Assembly: GCA_050084515.1 (NCBI GenBank)
Contig: CM114271.1
Location: 868,001-932,000 of the forward strand
Length of the DNA stretch: 64,000 bases
From: Blasia pusilla
Taxonomy: Eukaryota; Marchantiophyta; Marchantiopsida; Blasiales
Reading direction: 5' to 3'
The position numbers and the translations under genes were made by a program. Numbering within the stretch: the first letter of the stretch is position 1; the number at the start of each line of letters is the position of its first letter. This document shows positions 1 to 10,741 of this stretch, in pieces. A model generated the notes under the pieces. That model was not told where the DNA came from. It saw only the letters and a program-made list of their open reading frames with translations, and searched no databases.

Positions 1-505
1 CATGTTGGGTGAGCACGGCTCCAAACCCCAACATGCTCCAATCGGTATGCAACTAGAAAGGACGCCACTAGTACAAAAACTCCTTCCCGTGAGGATGAAT
101 GCCCCAAAATGTCATCTTCTGCCTGTCCTCCAATCTGATAGGCAGCTGATGGTATGCGGCTTGCCAATCCAACGAACTGAAGACCATTGCATACCCAATC
201 GCATCAAAGATCTCCTCAAGGGTGGGCATGGCATACCTATCGGACTTCATCTGCCAATTGATAGGTCGGTAATCTCCACACATCCGTCTATCCGTCTAGT
301 TGCCATGCACATCCTTCTTGGCGGGCATGGCAGTGGCAGATGCATACTCTCCATGCGACATCTCCACTAGTCTTGCTCCAACCAAGTCATGGCTCCTATT
401 GTGAATCAGAGCCCTCTCCATGTCACTATACCTGTAGGGTTGTCGGAAGATTGGCGTGTCACTCGATAACTCAATGCAGATCCCTACACCCTTCAGTGGC
501 CATAT
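1..505 (-). pseudogene. Inverted fragment of Ty3/gypsy reverse transcriptase
   Basis: The minus strand encodes the N-terminal part of a gypsy reverse transcriptase. The open stretch 283-68 contains MCGDYRPIN, then DRYAMPTLEEIFDAIG and YHQLPIRLED, the usual start of the RT palm. It matches the same part of the plus-strand element (about 3690-4100) but is inverted and runs off the left window edge. In one respect it is better kept than the internal copy: the stretch after DYRPIN stays in frame here, where the other is frameshifted. It abuts the LTR-like sequence at about 502 directly and replaces the first 150 or so bases of that LTR. It is a rearranged, non-functional piece, or the edge of a second inverted element lying outside the window. 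Confidence 0.8.
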
Positions 506-1377
506 TGAGGAACTTACTACTTTAGGTAAGTACCATTTTGAGTATATGATCGACTTACTATTTTTGGTAAGTGGCCCTTGACCTCCTACATCAGGTCAAG
601 AGCCAAGGAGGTGACGTGGGAGAATAGGTTACCATGGAGAGAGCTTGGGAGAGGGGAGGGGTATACCTCAAGGAGAGAGAGCTTGAGAGCTCATTCTCTC
701 TTTGTTGAACCTCTTGGCATGAGGCGGCGGAGTTATGGTCCCTTGCCTTGTGAGTGTAACCCGAGCCTCTCATTAGGAGAGTGGGTTCGGTGCGCGTCTC
801 ACTACGACATGTGGCGCAATTACGCCTATGTTTTCTTGACTTATTGCCTGTGTCCGCAGTACAGGGGTACCAAAGTTCCCTACCGAGGGATATTTTGTTG
901 TTGGGGGCGCTGGACTTAGAGCGGGTAGGGACCATTGATTTGGTCATTGTCGGTTGGCCATGTCAGGGCCAATCGAGTGTTGGACGAGGCAGCGGGTTGG
1001 CTGACACTCGGTCTTGGTTGTTTTGGGAGATGTTGAGGGTCTTACGGCAGTTGCAGGAGCACCAGTCTCGTTCTCCATCCTACATTCTGGAGAATGTGCC
1101 GATCTTAGGAGACTCCAGGTCACGGGTCGTGACGAGTGCTCATCAGGTGCTCGCATGGATCGGCCCAGCAGTGTTCTTGGATGCGGCGAGTGTAGGTTCT
1201 AGAGCCCATTGCCCGCGTCTATGATGGACCAACTTGGTGCCCCATGCGGTGTTATGGAGGGCGTATGCGAGAGTGGAACGCCCCTCCCCTTTGTTGACAT
1301 GAGAGAGAGTGCACACCTTTGAGAGCTATGGTGTGAGATGGTGTAGAGAGAGATTGGATCTTACTTTACAAAGAGAG
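502..1377 (+). repeat. Truncated and interrupted 5' LTR of the gypsy element
   Basis: Bases 502-791 and 1294-1377 match, in order, positions about 35128-35418 and 35419-35495 of the full LTR at 34981-35622. The first 147 or so bases are missing (replaced by the inverted RT piece). The end of the LTR, from about 35496 on, is absent here and appears instead at 6798. The two matching blocks are separated by 502 bases of methyltransferase coding sequence with no LTR base lost at the junction. Just after the second block, 1372-1402 is the reverse complement of the LTR stretch around 675-708. Confidence 0.75.
792..1293 (+). pseudogene. Cytosine-5 DNA methyltransferase, N-terminal catalytic half
   Basis: The open frame (reading through 781-1224) contains IDLVIVGWPCQGQSS, the C5-methyltransferase motif IV with the catalytic Cys of PCQ. 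It is followed by LFWEMLRVLR, then YILENVP (motif VI, ENV) and VGSRAHCPRL (motif VIII, the Arg-x-Arg region). These enzymes transfer a methyl group from S-adenosylmethionine to cytosine C5. The AdoMet-binding motif I (FxGxG) is missing, so the N-terminus is lost. A TGA stop falls right after PRL, and translation past it reads WTNLVP, as in the family (RLW/FWTN). The segment sits as a clean insert between two adjacent LTR bases. Its partner C-half is 1.6 kb downstream in the element interior. Confidence 0.85.
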
Positions 1378-2864
1378 AATGAGCTCTCAAGCTCTCTCTC
1401 CCCATACCCCATGCTGATGCTCTCGGGAGCACCATGTAGCTTGCTGATTTGTATTTTTACAGATGTTACATTTTCGTTGGGAGAAATCAGCGCGGGAGCG
1501 CTGCCGAATTTTGTGTAGGAGAAAGAGACATTGGGCTTTACGACATTCCCTCTCAGTTTTTACTGAAATGTCTGATATTTTTTTGTGCTGGCGTAGATCG
1601 TGAAACTGTGCACGTTGTGCAACAAATAGTGCGCAATTTGGAGTTGCGAGCAAAAAGTTATGGTCAATCTTGTAAAGCTGCCATTGCTAGGTGATTTTTA
1701 GGGTTAAATTGTGCAAACCCTAAATCAGCCGCCACACCGGCGGCGGCCGTCGCCATCATAGTCACCGTCAACGGTCAACCGTCACCGTCGACGGTCAACT
1801 GTCACCGTCACCATCAGCGGTCAACCGTCACTGTCAACGGTCCACCGTCCATTGTCCACCCTTTGGGTGCCATTGCCGCCATTACGGAGTGGAGGGTCTT
1901 CCACGACGTTCGTTGATTCCTTGACTTGCGTCGCCACCACGTACTTTGTTTTGGCCGTCACTGTCATCGCAGTTTCTTCATCAACCAGTGATGGCAGATG
2001 ACCTCCGATTATGGTGTTTGAGTTTTGATTTCATGCTGTTATGTTGTGATTGGTAGCCGCTCGACGACGATCGAGTATCGTCTTTGTGGCGCTGTAAGCC
2101 GCGCGCCGCCGATTGTTGCCGCTTCGTGGCGGACCGCACCGTCTCGATCGCGGAGCCGCACCGTCATTGTGGAGCAGAGTGTGGGATTATTATTGATTGA
2201 GGATGGTATGCCGCCGAGTTCCGCATCCCACCATCGAGGGCCGTGCCGTTCGTAGCCGTTCCGTGCCGCCTGCAACGCCGCACCGTTCCCCTGGGACCGC
2301 ACTGTCTATCGAGGAGTTTTGAGCAGCATCAGTATGGGAGGAGTATGACTTGCTGATTGGAGGAGTTGTCTCCATGATCGAGTTGGGGTCGAGATTTGCA
2401 GTTGCTGAGGAGCGACATCGACATGTGTTCAAGTTACCCATTCTGGTCCTTTACCCTCCACGTGTGAGGGATTCTGGGATTTATTTGGGGATATTGGGTG
2501 TGTGGATGCTGAGAGCATCATTTATGTATGTGGTCTAGGGGACATAGACCTGTGTGGGATGTCCGGAGTTGAGGGTAGGTTGTTGATGAGATGAGCCTGG
2601 TCGATTTGCCTCACCACGCCGCGTGTTGCCGCACGTTACACGTCTCGGGGAGAGAGAGTGTGAGATCGAGGCGTGGAGGCTCTACTATGACCCACATTAT
2701 GTGTCATGGATGGAGCCGTTCCCAGATGAGGAGGAGGAGTTAGGAGACGCTACTGCCTCTTCCACTAGTGACGTTTTAGGAGGAGTCACTCACACGGGAG
2801 CAGTTGCACCGTCTAGTCGGGTTTGTCCCAGGTTCAACCCTGTGGTTGAGTTCTTTGCTGAGTA
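1378..2864 (+). other. Gypsy interior with no recognisable protein
   Basis: Between the LTR remains and the methyltransferase C-half I recognise no Gag, protease or host gene. Frames are short. One acidic open stretch (2623-2865, with DEEEE near residue 37) lies just before the methyltransferase C-half and may be decayed upstream polyprotein. GC-rich, repetitive sequence (CCG/GTC words) fills 1725-2310. Confidence 0.4.
1755..1860 (+). repeat. Degenerate tandem repeat of GTCACCGTCAACGGTCAAC
   Basis: Five or more imperfect copies of a roughly 18-24 base unit built from GTCACCGTCAACGGTCAACC and variants (GTCGACGGTCAACT, CATCAGCGGTCAACC, GTCCACCGTCC). It lies in the untranslatable interior of the gypsy element. 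Confidence 0.75.
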
Positions 2865-3497
2865 GTGGATTCCATTCTGGATCCAGGTCGTCAATCACAG
2901 GCAGTGAGGCACGATGATCGACCACCGCTGACTGTGGTCAACAGGGTAGGCAGGCCGCGGGCAGCCTTGCCCACGTTTGTGAGTTTTCCCGCTTCCTATG
3001 CATACAAGGAGGCCGAACCTGGCTTGGTTTGGGATGACCAGGTTCAGCGGTTGGTGGAGCCCAACGCCGACGAGAGAGAGCGAGCGATGGGATTTCCCAC
3101 AGGAGTGACGACAGTACCATCAGTGTCAGAGGCATCACGACGCCATGTCTTGGGTCAGGCAATGGACCTAAACTGCTTGACATGGATCCTCAGCTTGGGA
3201 GTGGCTGAGCAGCGTCGTATGAGATCGCGACAGATCACAGCGGTTGCGTTGGTGAGCCCCATGCCTACCGAGACGATGGAGGCAGTGGCTGGGGGCGAGA
3301 CCCGAGGAGATCTACGCACCAGGGGAGATTGGGAGAGACACCCTTGGACTTCTTCGGATGTTTTGAAGGTACGCAAGGAGATGATAGCCACAACATCGAG
3401 CGTGGTTTCGGGCACTGCACGTGGAGGAGATCAGAGTTTGCAGTTGGCTGCAGGAGAGTGGCAGAGTGTTGTTGTTCGAGACGGGGTTGCACTATAG
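2865..3497 (+). pseudogene. Cytosine-5 DNA methyltransferase, C-terminal half
   Basis: A 210-aa open frame whose first 110 residues look like the end of a C5-methyltransferase. VVNRVGRPRAALPTFVSF resembles the target-recognition region and motif IX. EPNADERERAMGFPTGVT fits the conserved ExxRxMGFP stretch, and VLGQAMDLNCLTWIL is motif X, which closes the AdoMet pocket (usual form GNA/GQAM). The remaining 100 residues are polar and unassigned. The frame ends at a TAG (3495-3497). Reading continues in the same frame straight into the reverse transcriptase, so methyltransferase and Pol were once one polyprotein. It pairs with the N-half at 792-1293; the middle part is not recognisable here. Confidence 0.8.
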
Positions 3498-3539
3498 CAA
3501 CCACCGATACCCGCGCCGGAGAGTCCTACCGTAGTCACG

Positions 3540-5022
3540 ATGGAGACTTGGGAGCCAGATATGGGCCCTAAGTTGACAGGAGGAGAGCGGCGCCGAATAC
3601 ATCAATTCCTCAAGAGCTATAGGAGCTGCTTTGCGGTTACCATGGAGGATTTGGGTACGTTGAAGGGACCGGGGATCCGCATTGAGTTGTCGAGTGATAT
3701 GTCGATCTTCCGACGACCCTACAGGTACAGTGAATCCTACTCTGAATCAGAGAGGGCTTTGATTCAGAGTAGGAGCCAGGACTTGGTCGGAGCAGGACTA
3801 GTGGAGATGTCGCATGGGGAGTATGCATCTGCCACTGTCATGCCCGCCAAGAAGGATGTGCATGGCAACTGGACGGATAGACGGATGTGTGGGGATTACC
3901 GACCTATCAATCGCGATTTAAGTCCGATAGGTATGCCATGCCCACCCTCGAGGAGATCTTTGATGCGATTGGTCATGCAAAGGTCTTGATTCATTGATTT
4001 ATGAGCCGAATACCATCACCGCCTATCAGATTGGAGGACAAAGCGTAAGACGGCATTTTGGGGCATCGATCCTCACGGGAAGGATTGTTTGTACCGGTGG
4101 CGGTTCTTACCATCAGGTTAAAGAACGCCTCGGATGAGTTTTAGAGGGTCATGGATAGGATCTTGGCTGATGTCCGGATTACGCTAGGTGTTATATTGAT
4201 GACATCGTAGTCTTTAGCGCCACGATTGAGGAGCATGAGCAACATCTAGAGGAGGTGTTTCAACGATTGCAATTACATGGGTGAAGCTACATCGAGGCAA
4301 GTGCAAGTTCTTCTACGACCAGATTGAGTACTTGGGTCATACGATATACCGGGGCCTTGGTGTTCAGCAAACGAAGGTAGAGGCTATCTCACGCATTCCA
4401 CGCCCTCTGAGATGTGAGCCGTGTTCGGCGCATTCATGGGATTGGCAAACTTCTATCGGCGATCACGTCAAAGGGATTGGTGATTATGAAGCCGCTCACC
4501 TTGCTGACCAAGGTGGATCACGAGTGGCACTTTGGGGGATAAGCGAGGAGCGAGCATTTGAGTTGCTCAGGGACAAAGTTGACATCCGCACCCATCTTGA
4601 GGAGACCGATCGGGGGCGTCCTTTCGATTGCACCTGATTGGAGCATGTTGGGGCTTGGAGCGGTGCTCACCCAAAGATGATGATGAGGGTAGAGAGTTCG
4701 TGGTGGCTTACGCTAGCCGCTCGAACAACGTTGCAGAGGCGAAGTAACAGCTCATATGAGGGTGAGTGCTTGGTCGGTGTGGGTGTCGCGCATTTCAGGT
4801 GTTACTTATTCGGCAACCCTTTACCATCATCATCGATCATCAACCCATGAAGTGGTTGATCGAGTCCGACAAGCTTACAGGGAAGCTTGCGAGATGGGCT
4901 CTGTTGTTGAAGGAGTATGATTTTCAAGTGGTACATAGACCTCGGACGCTCAACCAGGATGCAGATGGGTTGAGTCGTAACCCATGCGCAAGTCGGCCGA
5001 GATGCGATCGACCAGCTCGATG
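3540..5022 (+). pseudogene. Gypsy reverse transcriptase and RNase H, frameshifted
   Basis: RT begins with the usual pre-palm region (GGERRRIHQFL), then MPAKKD and RRMCGDYRPIN. A frameshift near 3915 breaks the frame. The catalytic box is Y-I-D-D at 4192-4203, where YLDD is typical, followed by IVVFSATIEEHEQHL and then KCKFFYDQIEYLGHTI in the frame opening at 4281. The connection and RNase H regions follow in several frames (SYEGECL, HQPMKWLIESDKLTGKLARW). The domain ends with the classic VVHRPRTLNQDADGLSRNP near 4980. At least four frameshifts and several stops separate these blocks. The enzyme would copy element RNA to DNA in cytoplasmic particles; this copy cannot. Confidence 0.9.
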
Positions 5023-5024
5023 GC

Positions 5025-6617
5025 ATGGAGAGTGATGAGGAGTTGGTGCCAGGATGGCACGCGTCCACCTATTTAGGCATGTTGGCTATGGAGAGCCGAG
5101 TGTGGAGACCGATGGCGAGGTCTAGTGGAGAGTCCTTGGATCCCGAGGCCAGTGAGGACACGACAAGTGGCCGAGATATTCATGATGATGGAGTAGTCTT
5201 GGAGTACCTTCGTACTGGCAGCGTTGAGAACATCGTGGATGCTAGAGAGCGGGATCGGATCCTATAGCGGGCCAGACGGTTCCGTTGGGAGGGGACACAT
5301 GTTTTGAGTGTTTGGGAGGATGGCAGAGTACGCGTAGTGCCACATCTTTCGCAGAGAGCACGACTAGTGCAGCATGCCCATGAGGAGTTGGGTCACTTTG
5401 GGGTGAAGCGGACGTACAGCTTGCTCCAGATTCAGTATTGGTGGCGAGGCATGCAGACTGACGTTCAGCAGTTTGTTGCCAGGTGCATGGTGTGTGATCG
5501 GGTCCGAGCATCGTTCAATGCTCCGACTCCACAGTTGCATCCATTACCGATCATGGGCTTAGGGTATAGATGGAGTTTGGATTTTGCAGGACCTTTGCCC
5601 TTGACGGGCGTCCGCGATCGTTATGTGTTGGTGATGGTCGAGCACTTCTCGGAGTGGATCGAGTTGGTTGCATTGCCTGAAAAAGCGAGTGAGGGAGTAG
5701 CTTATGCCTTCCTTGACAGAGTGTTGAGTCATTATGGCGCACCGGCTGAGGTGTTGACAGACCAGGGTACCGAGTTTCGCGGTGAATTCCAGGCCTTGTG
5801 TGATCAGGCGCTGATCAACCACCACCGACGGTCGCGAGATCATCCTGAGGCGGATGGATTAGCGGAGAGAGTTGTGCAGACGGTGAAGAGGGGTTTACGC
5901 AAGTTTGGCTTGCAGAGAAGTCACCTAGGAGATTGGGACCTCCAGTTGCCATGGTTGGCGATGGGATACAGATTCAACAGGCAGGCATCCTTAGCGTCTT
6001 TTTCACCGTACTTGCTACTTTATGGCCGAGAGCCAGATTTACCTGCGGCCATTCGTCGAGATGCTGGTGAGGTGCTTGACCTTGATGACCCAGATGTATG
6101 GGTGCGAGCATGTTCTCAGAGGGCTGAGTTATTTTGGAGAGTGATGCCCATGGCGTTCGAGAACTTGGCGATTGCACAACATCGGGATACGTTGAGGTAT
6201 GCGACTATTCGGGGTGGTGGTTATCGACCAACTATCCGGAGGTTTCATCAGGGAGATTATGTCTACTTGCAGCAGATGGCACCGACGACATTGGATGTGA
6301 CTGTAGGGCGCACTATCCTGAGAGTGCGTGACATTTTGCCATCAGGTGTTCTCTTGCCGGAGGGACGCGATGGTATGGTATGGAAGGACCATGTGCGTAA
6401 TTGTGCACCATGTCACCTTCCTAACATTGATGGTACAGTAGATCCGAGCTTAGCAGTAGTTCCTGCAGGCTTGCGTTGTATGTTGTGTGGTTCTGCCCGT
6501 GGTGCGACCACAATGCTAGTCTGTGATGGGTGTTTGAGAGGATGGCATATGGCATGTTTGACGCCACCTCTCACTAGGGTTCCTCAGGGACGATGGATGT
6601 GTCCCAGATGTATATAG
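5025..6617 (+). pseudogene. Gypsy integrase with C-terminal PHD finger
   Basis: One frame with a single TAG at 5265-5267; 5304-6617 is open for 437 aa. The HHCC zinc site is HAHEELGHFG ... CMVCD. The catalytic core has D in SLDFAGP, D in LTDQGTEF and E in ADGLAERVVQT. A GPY/F-like module follows (GDYVYLQQMAP ... VRDILPSGVLL). In place of a chromodomain, the last 50 or so residues form a C4HC3 PHD finger: CMLC, CDGC, WHMAC and WMCPRC. PHD fingers read histone H3 tails, so the fusion could steer integration to particular chromatin. The first aspartate context is normal, so this is the best preserved part of the element. Confidence 0.9.
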
Positions 6618-6788
6618 AGTAGGTAGTTCTACATTCCGACTTGTGTCTGTGACATGGATGACAAGGAGGCGACTAACGATGGGGCCACATGAGCATCCGG
6701 CCTTCTTGCTCTTAGCGTCCGAGAGATGTATGTCATGGTAGGTAGGGATAGATGGCTATCTGGAGTTAGAGGGACCTAACCACCAGCT

Positions 6789-6797
6789 AGGGGGGCG
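6789..6797 (+). other. Polypurine tract
   Basis: The purine run AGGGGGG followed by CGA lies just before the LTR-like sequence, where the plus-strand primer of an LTR element belongs. The LTR start (TGTCACG in the full copies) does not follow; the sequence jumps into the last fifth of the LTR. Confidence 0.5.
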
Positions 6798-6925
6798 ATT
6801 GGAGATATTTTGGTACTTCTTGTCTCGTTGTTTGGATGCCATGAGTTAGCATGGGATCATGCGTGTTTGTGTGTGTGTTTGGTGACAGCGATGTATGTTG
6901 TGTAGCGATGTGTATGCGCACGATA
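6798..6925 (+). repeat. 3' terminal fragment of gypsy LTR
   Basis: Matches the last 130 bases of the full LTR (35492-35622), including the GT-rich run and the end GTATGCGCAC. About 510 bases of LTR are missing upstream, so the 3' LTR is internally deleted. Confidence 0.8.
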
Positions 6926-9900
6926 CCACTAAGGAGATCTTTTCTTTGGTTTCTTATGAGATTCATATAACTCACTAATAATATGATAGCAATATGTGTT
7001 TATCATATACAAATATTTTTTATCATATTATTAGAAAGTTATATGAAATCATTATATTATTTCTATATTACTTCTTCTTTTGTCATATCATATGCCTTTC
7101 TAATCCTTTACAAATTTACTCTTGAATTTATCATATTAAAATTTCTAAGACATGTAGGGCTAGATCAAGAATCATTCGCAAATTTGTATTCAGAGGTTGG
7201 GAAGGATTATGTCCTTTTACATTTGGATCTAGGTGATGATTTTATACAAGTTCCATATGTGATGATTATCAAGACCATAACACTTTATAATCTCATTAAT
7301 ACATTTCAAGGAGATAATGATGATAAATGAAGTGATTTGGACTTCTTGATTGGTACAACCATTCCTTTGACAAATAATAATACAATGGATGTTATTATTG
7401 TGTATGTCTTTTTTTGTTTTATATATATATCCTTGATGTACAATTATGGTTGAAGCCTATCTTTTGATTGTCTAAATGGGGGACCAAAGGGTAAGACAAC
7501 ATGAGGATGACATCTCCATGACTCGGTGTAGCTTTGAGTTTATTTTAGGTTTGTTGATGTTATGTACAACAACTCTTGTGTCCGGTATATTATCCACAAA
7601 ACTCTTAAATACATCCTTGTTGTGGTATGCTAAAAGGGTTGCCATGACAAATGCTAAGAAACAAGTATATTCTTGTCTCAAACTGCACTTTAGATCACTT
7701 ATTCTTTCAATGTACGTGTTGTTGTCATTGTTGACAAAATCGAGAAGATTCCAAGTGTATTGAGCTACTCATGCGATTCTCCGTTTTGTAGTCAAGGGCT
7801 TCTATATATGTTGATGAGTGTAGCTTCATCTACATTCCCAATGATACTTTCTCATCTTAAGATTGGACTAGTGGTCAATGGTAAGGGAATATCTTATTAC
7901 GTATCGATTATTGAGCGAGGTTGACTCTTACCCTTACGCATGGGTGCAAAATTTTCAAAGTCTCATTATCTCAACTCCTATTGTAGAGACCAAATAACAT
8001 TGCATACAACGTTAACTAATATCCATGGGATAAAAAACTCAAGACTAAAGATGGAAAATTTTACACGCATTGGGAAGTTAACCTTTTGTATACGTGTGTG
8101 CCTGAACTTATTATGGAATATAATAGCCAATGAAAGGAAAAGTAGCAAAGTGCGAGCATCATTTTATGAATATTTAAGCAAATCGTGTCAAATTTTCCAA
8201 ATTACAATTTTCATAGTTGAAAACTAGTAAGAATTGACAAACCCAATTTGAAAGAACATGGTTAAAATATCATTCAAAAGACATAATGACATGACAAAGT
8301 AAAAATCATGCAAAGAGATACAAAACATGTTATGAATTTTTCGTGTAATAATTTCGCAATGCTAATATAAGTTGTCATATCATGATTGTCGAAATGTGAA
8401 TGTGATCTTGATTAAAACTAGGTATAAGCTAAGATATTTAGACTATCTTTCGAAATGTAGTCCAAATTAGTGTTTTGTGCAAACATAACATGGAGTAGTG
8501 TGAACACATGCAATGTTCAAAAGTGGCTCTAAAAATTTGCAAAAATCATAAAAGATAGTACGCACATGGTGCAAAATGAGGACACATTTGCATTGATATG
8601 CACAAAAAATTAACATTGATCAAGTAGAAACATTATGTGGAGGTGTCTAGATTGAAATGCAGAAAAGAGACATATTTAGTTCAATGGGCCTTAATGGAGT
8701 AACACATTTTCTCATTTTCTTTCCTCCTACAAAAACAAAGATCCACAATTTCCTCATACTTGATCAACACTGTTCATGCACAAGACCACCACCAATGAGA
8801 CATAAAATTAGGGCATGAGTATACGATAATAGGAGTATGCATGATGACACTTGCAAGACTACTCGGAGAAGTAAAGATTATGAATGCAAAACTAGACGAA
8901 AATGATAGCGAGCATGCAAAAGATTATGAGGGATGAATATGATTGCAAACCCAATGAGAATTGCAATGTTATCTCATGAGAGTAATGTGCAAATGCTATA
9001 GGAAAAGAGTGCAAACGCAAAAGTGGAGGGAAGGCAAACCATGTGTGCAATGAAAGATTTACCATGTGAATACGCAATGGGAGTACCACGAAAATAAAAC
9101 AAACCAATGATAATAGAGGAAATCATGATGTAAAAGCCCATTGCGCCGCCACTTAACTCCAATAGGGAAACAAATTTCCACTTAGTCTTGAGAGTTTAAG
9201 TTATGCATCAAATGATGAGACAAAAGACAACTTCCACGCCATTACTAGATTGAAGAGAAGGAAAATGTGTTTAAAGGTCGCTTCCTTAAACATTGTAGAT
9301 GGGCAATTAACTACAAACTACAAAATAAGGTTGTTCAATCTGTCTCCACTCCCTAACTAATTACTAATAGGAATGTCCGCTGTAACGTCACATGATCACT
9401 AATGCAATAGGACGTTTCATAAACATACCGTAGGGTCAGACATCTGAGTATGTAATTTTTTATATGGCCAAATGCGGTCCGGGGGTGTCATATGAGGTGG
9501 ACACTCATCTCTTTCAGATGGATGTCTAAGATCACTATGGGTGTATTTACCACATACGCCTTAGAGATCACGTAATCTATGAGGATTGAACTTCCTTCGA
9601 GATAAATGGAAGTTGTCCCTATTTTATGGTCAAACGCTTGAAGGCTGTCAAAAAATTTACGTCCTCCAAGTGAGATGCCCTATTTTTGTTTCTCAAGACT
9701 TTACCTTACATACGGGGCGACAAGACATGAGCAATTACTTAAGAATGCGGGGATCATCTTGCCTTGCCCCAATCCTTAAACCATATCTAAGACAAGTGAT
9801 TGGATGTCCAACATCAAAGAAAATAAGGAGGCGCATCAATGGCAATGACAATTGGGACACTTTCCTTGCTTTCTTGCATTTAGAAGGGACGTGGCTTGGG

Positions 9901-9938
9901 ATATGACGGATGCCATACATATTCCGAGAATGTAGATA
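6926..9938. other. AT-rich intergenic DNA, no gene recognised
   Basis: Short frames only. The longest (6983-7330, 115 aa, and 7476-7763, 95 aa, both plus) have low-complexity hydrophobic composition and match no family I know. I see no RNA gene, clear LTR or repeat array. Probably decayed repeat sequence. Confidence 0.5.
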
Positions 9939-9962
9939 TCTATATTATTAAAAGAGGACGGG
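9939..9962 (+). mobile_element. Possible Helitron 5' end
   Basis: The sequence A|TCTATATTATTAAAAGAGG fits the plant Helitron 5' consensus (TC then TATAYTATTAAA). No matching 3' end with hairpin and CTRR was found within a few kilobases, so this may be a solo or chance end. Confidence 0.25.
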
Positions 9963-10264
9963 GTTTGGAGAACCCCTCCTATGGTGTCGAAACGTAAGCG
10001 TTTTGAAACCTTCCCGTGTTGACACAAGTAAGGGGCCAAAGATACGATTAATTAAGTGATAAACGCTCATTTTTTCACTCGCACAACGCGTAGGAAGCAT
10101 ACTAATAGGGATTATAACTAGTGTGCGACCCTTTTCCCCACCCCCACTCAATAAGGGTGGGGAAGATCTACTCTTTCTAAAAATACTTAGAAAATAAAAT
10201 AAAATGTATTTTAAAAATTATGCTACCAAAGGCATAACACCTCTTACAAATCTCATTATATTTG

Positions 10265-10425
10265 GGACCCTAATCACATGATTAGAGGATTTATACGGAC
10301 GGATCCTATAAAAGAAGTCACCGAACTAGAGGGCCTATACGTACGGATTCCATAAACGAGTCACGGAATCATAGGGCCTATACGGACGCATTCCATAAAA
10401 GAAGTCACGGGATTAGAGCGCGTAT
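10265..10425 (+). repeat. Three copies of a ~57-bp tandem repeat upstream of CTF7
   Basis: The unit reads roughly TTAGAGGGCCTATACGGACG then GATTCCATAAAAGAAGTCACGGAA. Three copies start near 10276, 10332 and 10383, with 10-20% differences. Confidence 0.7.
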
Positions 10426-10738
10426 GGGGCCTTTGGAGGTGCCCTGTGGAAGTAGAGGAGCTCCCGTCCGTCCCCCTCCACTCCACTCCCACTACGGGAA
10501 CACTAAATTTGAACGGACGGGATACCTATAATTCCAACAACAATTCGCCTATAGATCTCCGATTTCGACGCGCTACTGCTGCGAAATCGCTCCTTCTCCG
10601 TCGCGCAACCACTGCAATCGAGGTACGCAATTGCAGAAGTGGATGGTATTTCCGGCGATCAGATCGCCTTGAGAGAACACGTAGAGCGAGATGGAGAGAG
10701 AGAGAGGGGCTGAAACTTTGAACTATTGAGAGAGAGTG

Positions 10739-10741
<3 letters not shown>

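Larger units (their letters stand above)
502..6925 (+). mobile_element. Ty3/gypsy retrotransposon with methyltransferase and PHD finger
   Basis: A degenerate LTR retrotransposon. Order on the plus strand: truncated 5' LTR (502-1377, interrupted), untranslatable interior, C-terminal half of a cytosine-5 DNA methyltransferase (2865-3200), reverse transcriptase and RNase H (3540-5022), integrase with a C-terminal PHD finger (5025-6617), polypurine tract (6789-6797) and the last 128 bases of the 3' LTR (6798-6925). RT before integrase is the gypsy order. The methyltransferase C-half, RT start and integrase all lie in the same frame, so the ancestral element probably had one long polyprotein. No Gag and no D(T/S)G protease motif could be found. 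Stops and frameshifts in every domain make this copy inactive. LTR relatives occur at 34981, 38674, 53682 and 56816. Confidence 0.85.

Noticed and set aside
6983-7763. Two hydrophobic plus-strand frames of 115 and 95 aa
   Set aside because: AT-rich low-complexity composition, no motif and no similar neighbour gene.
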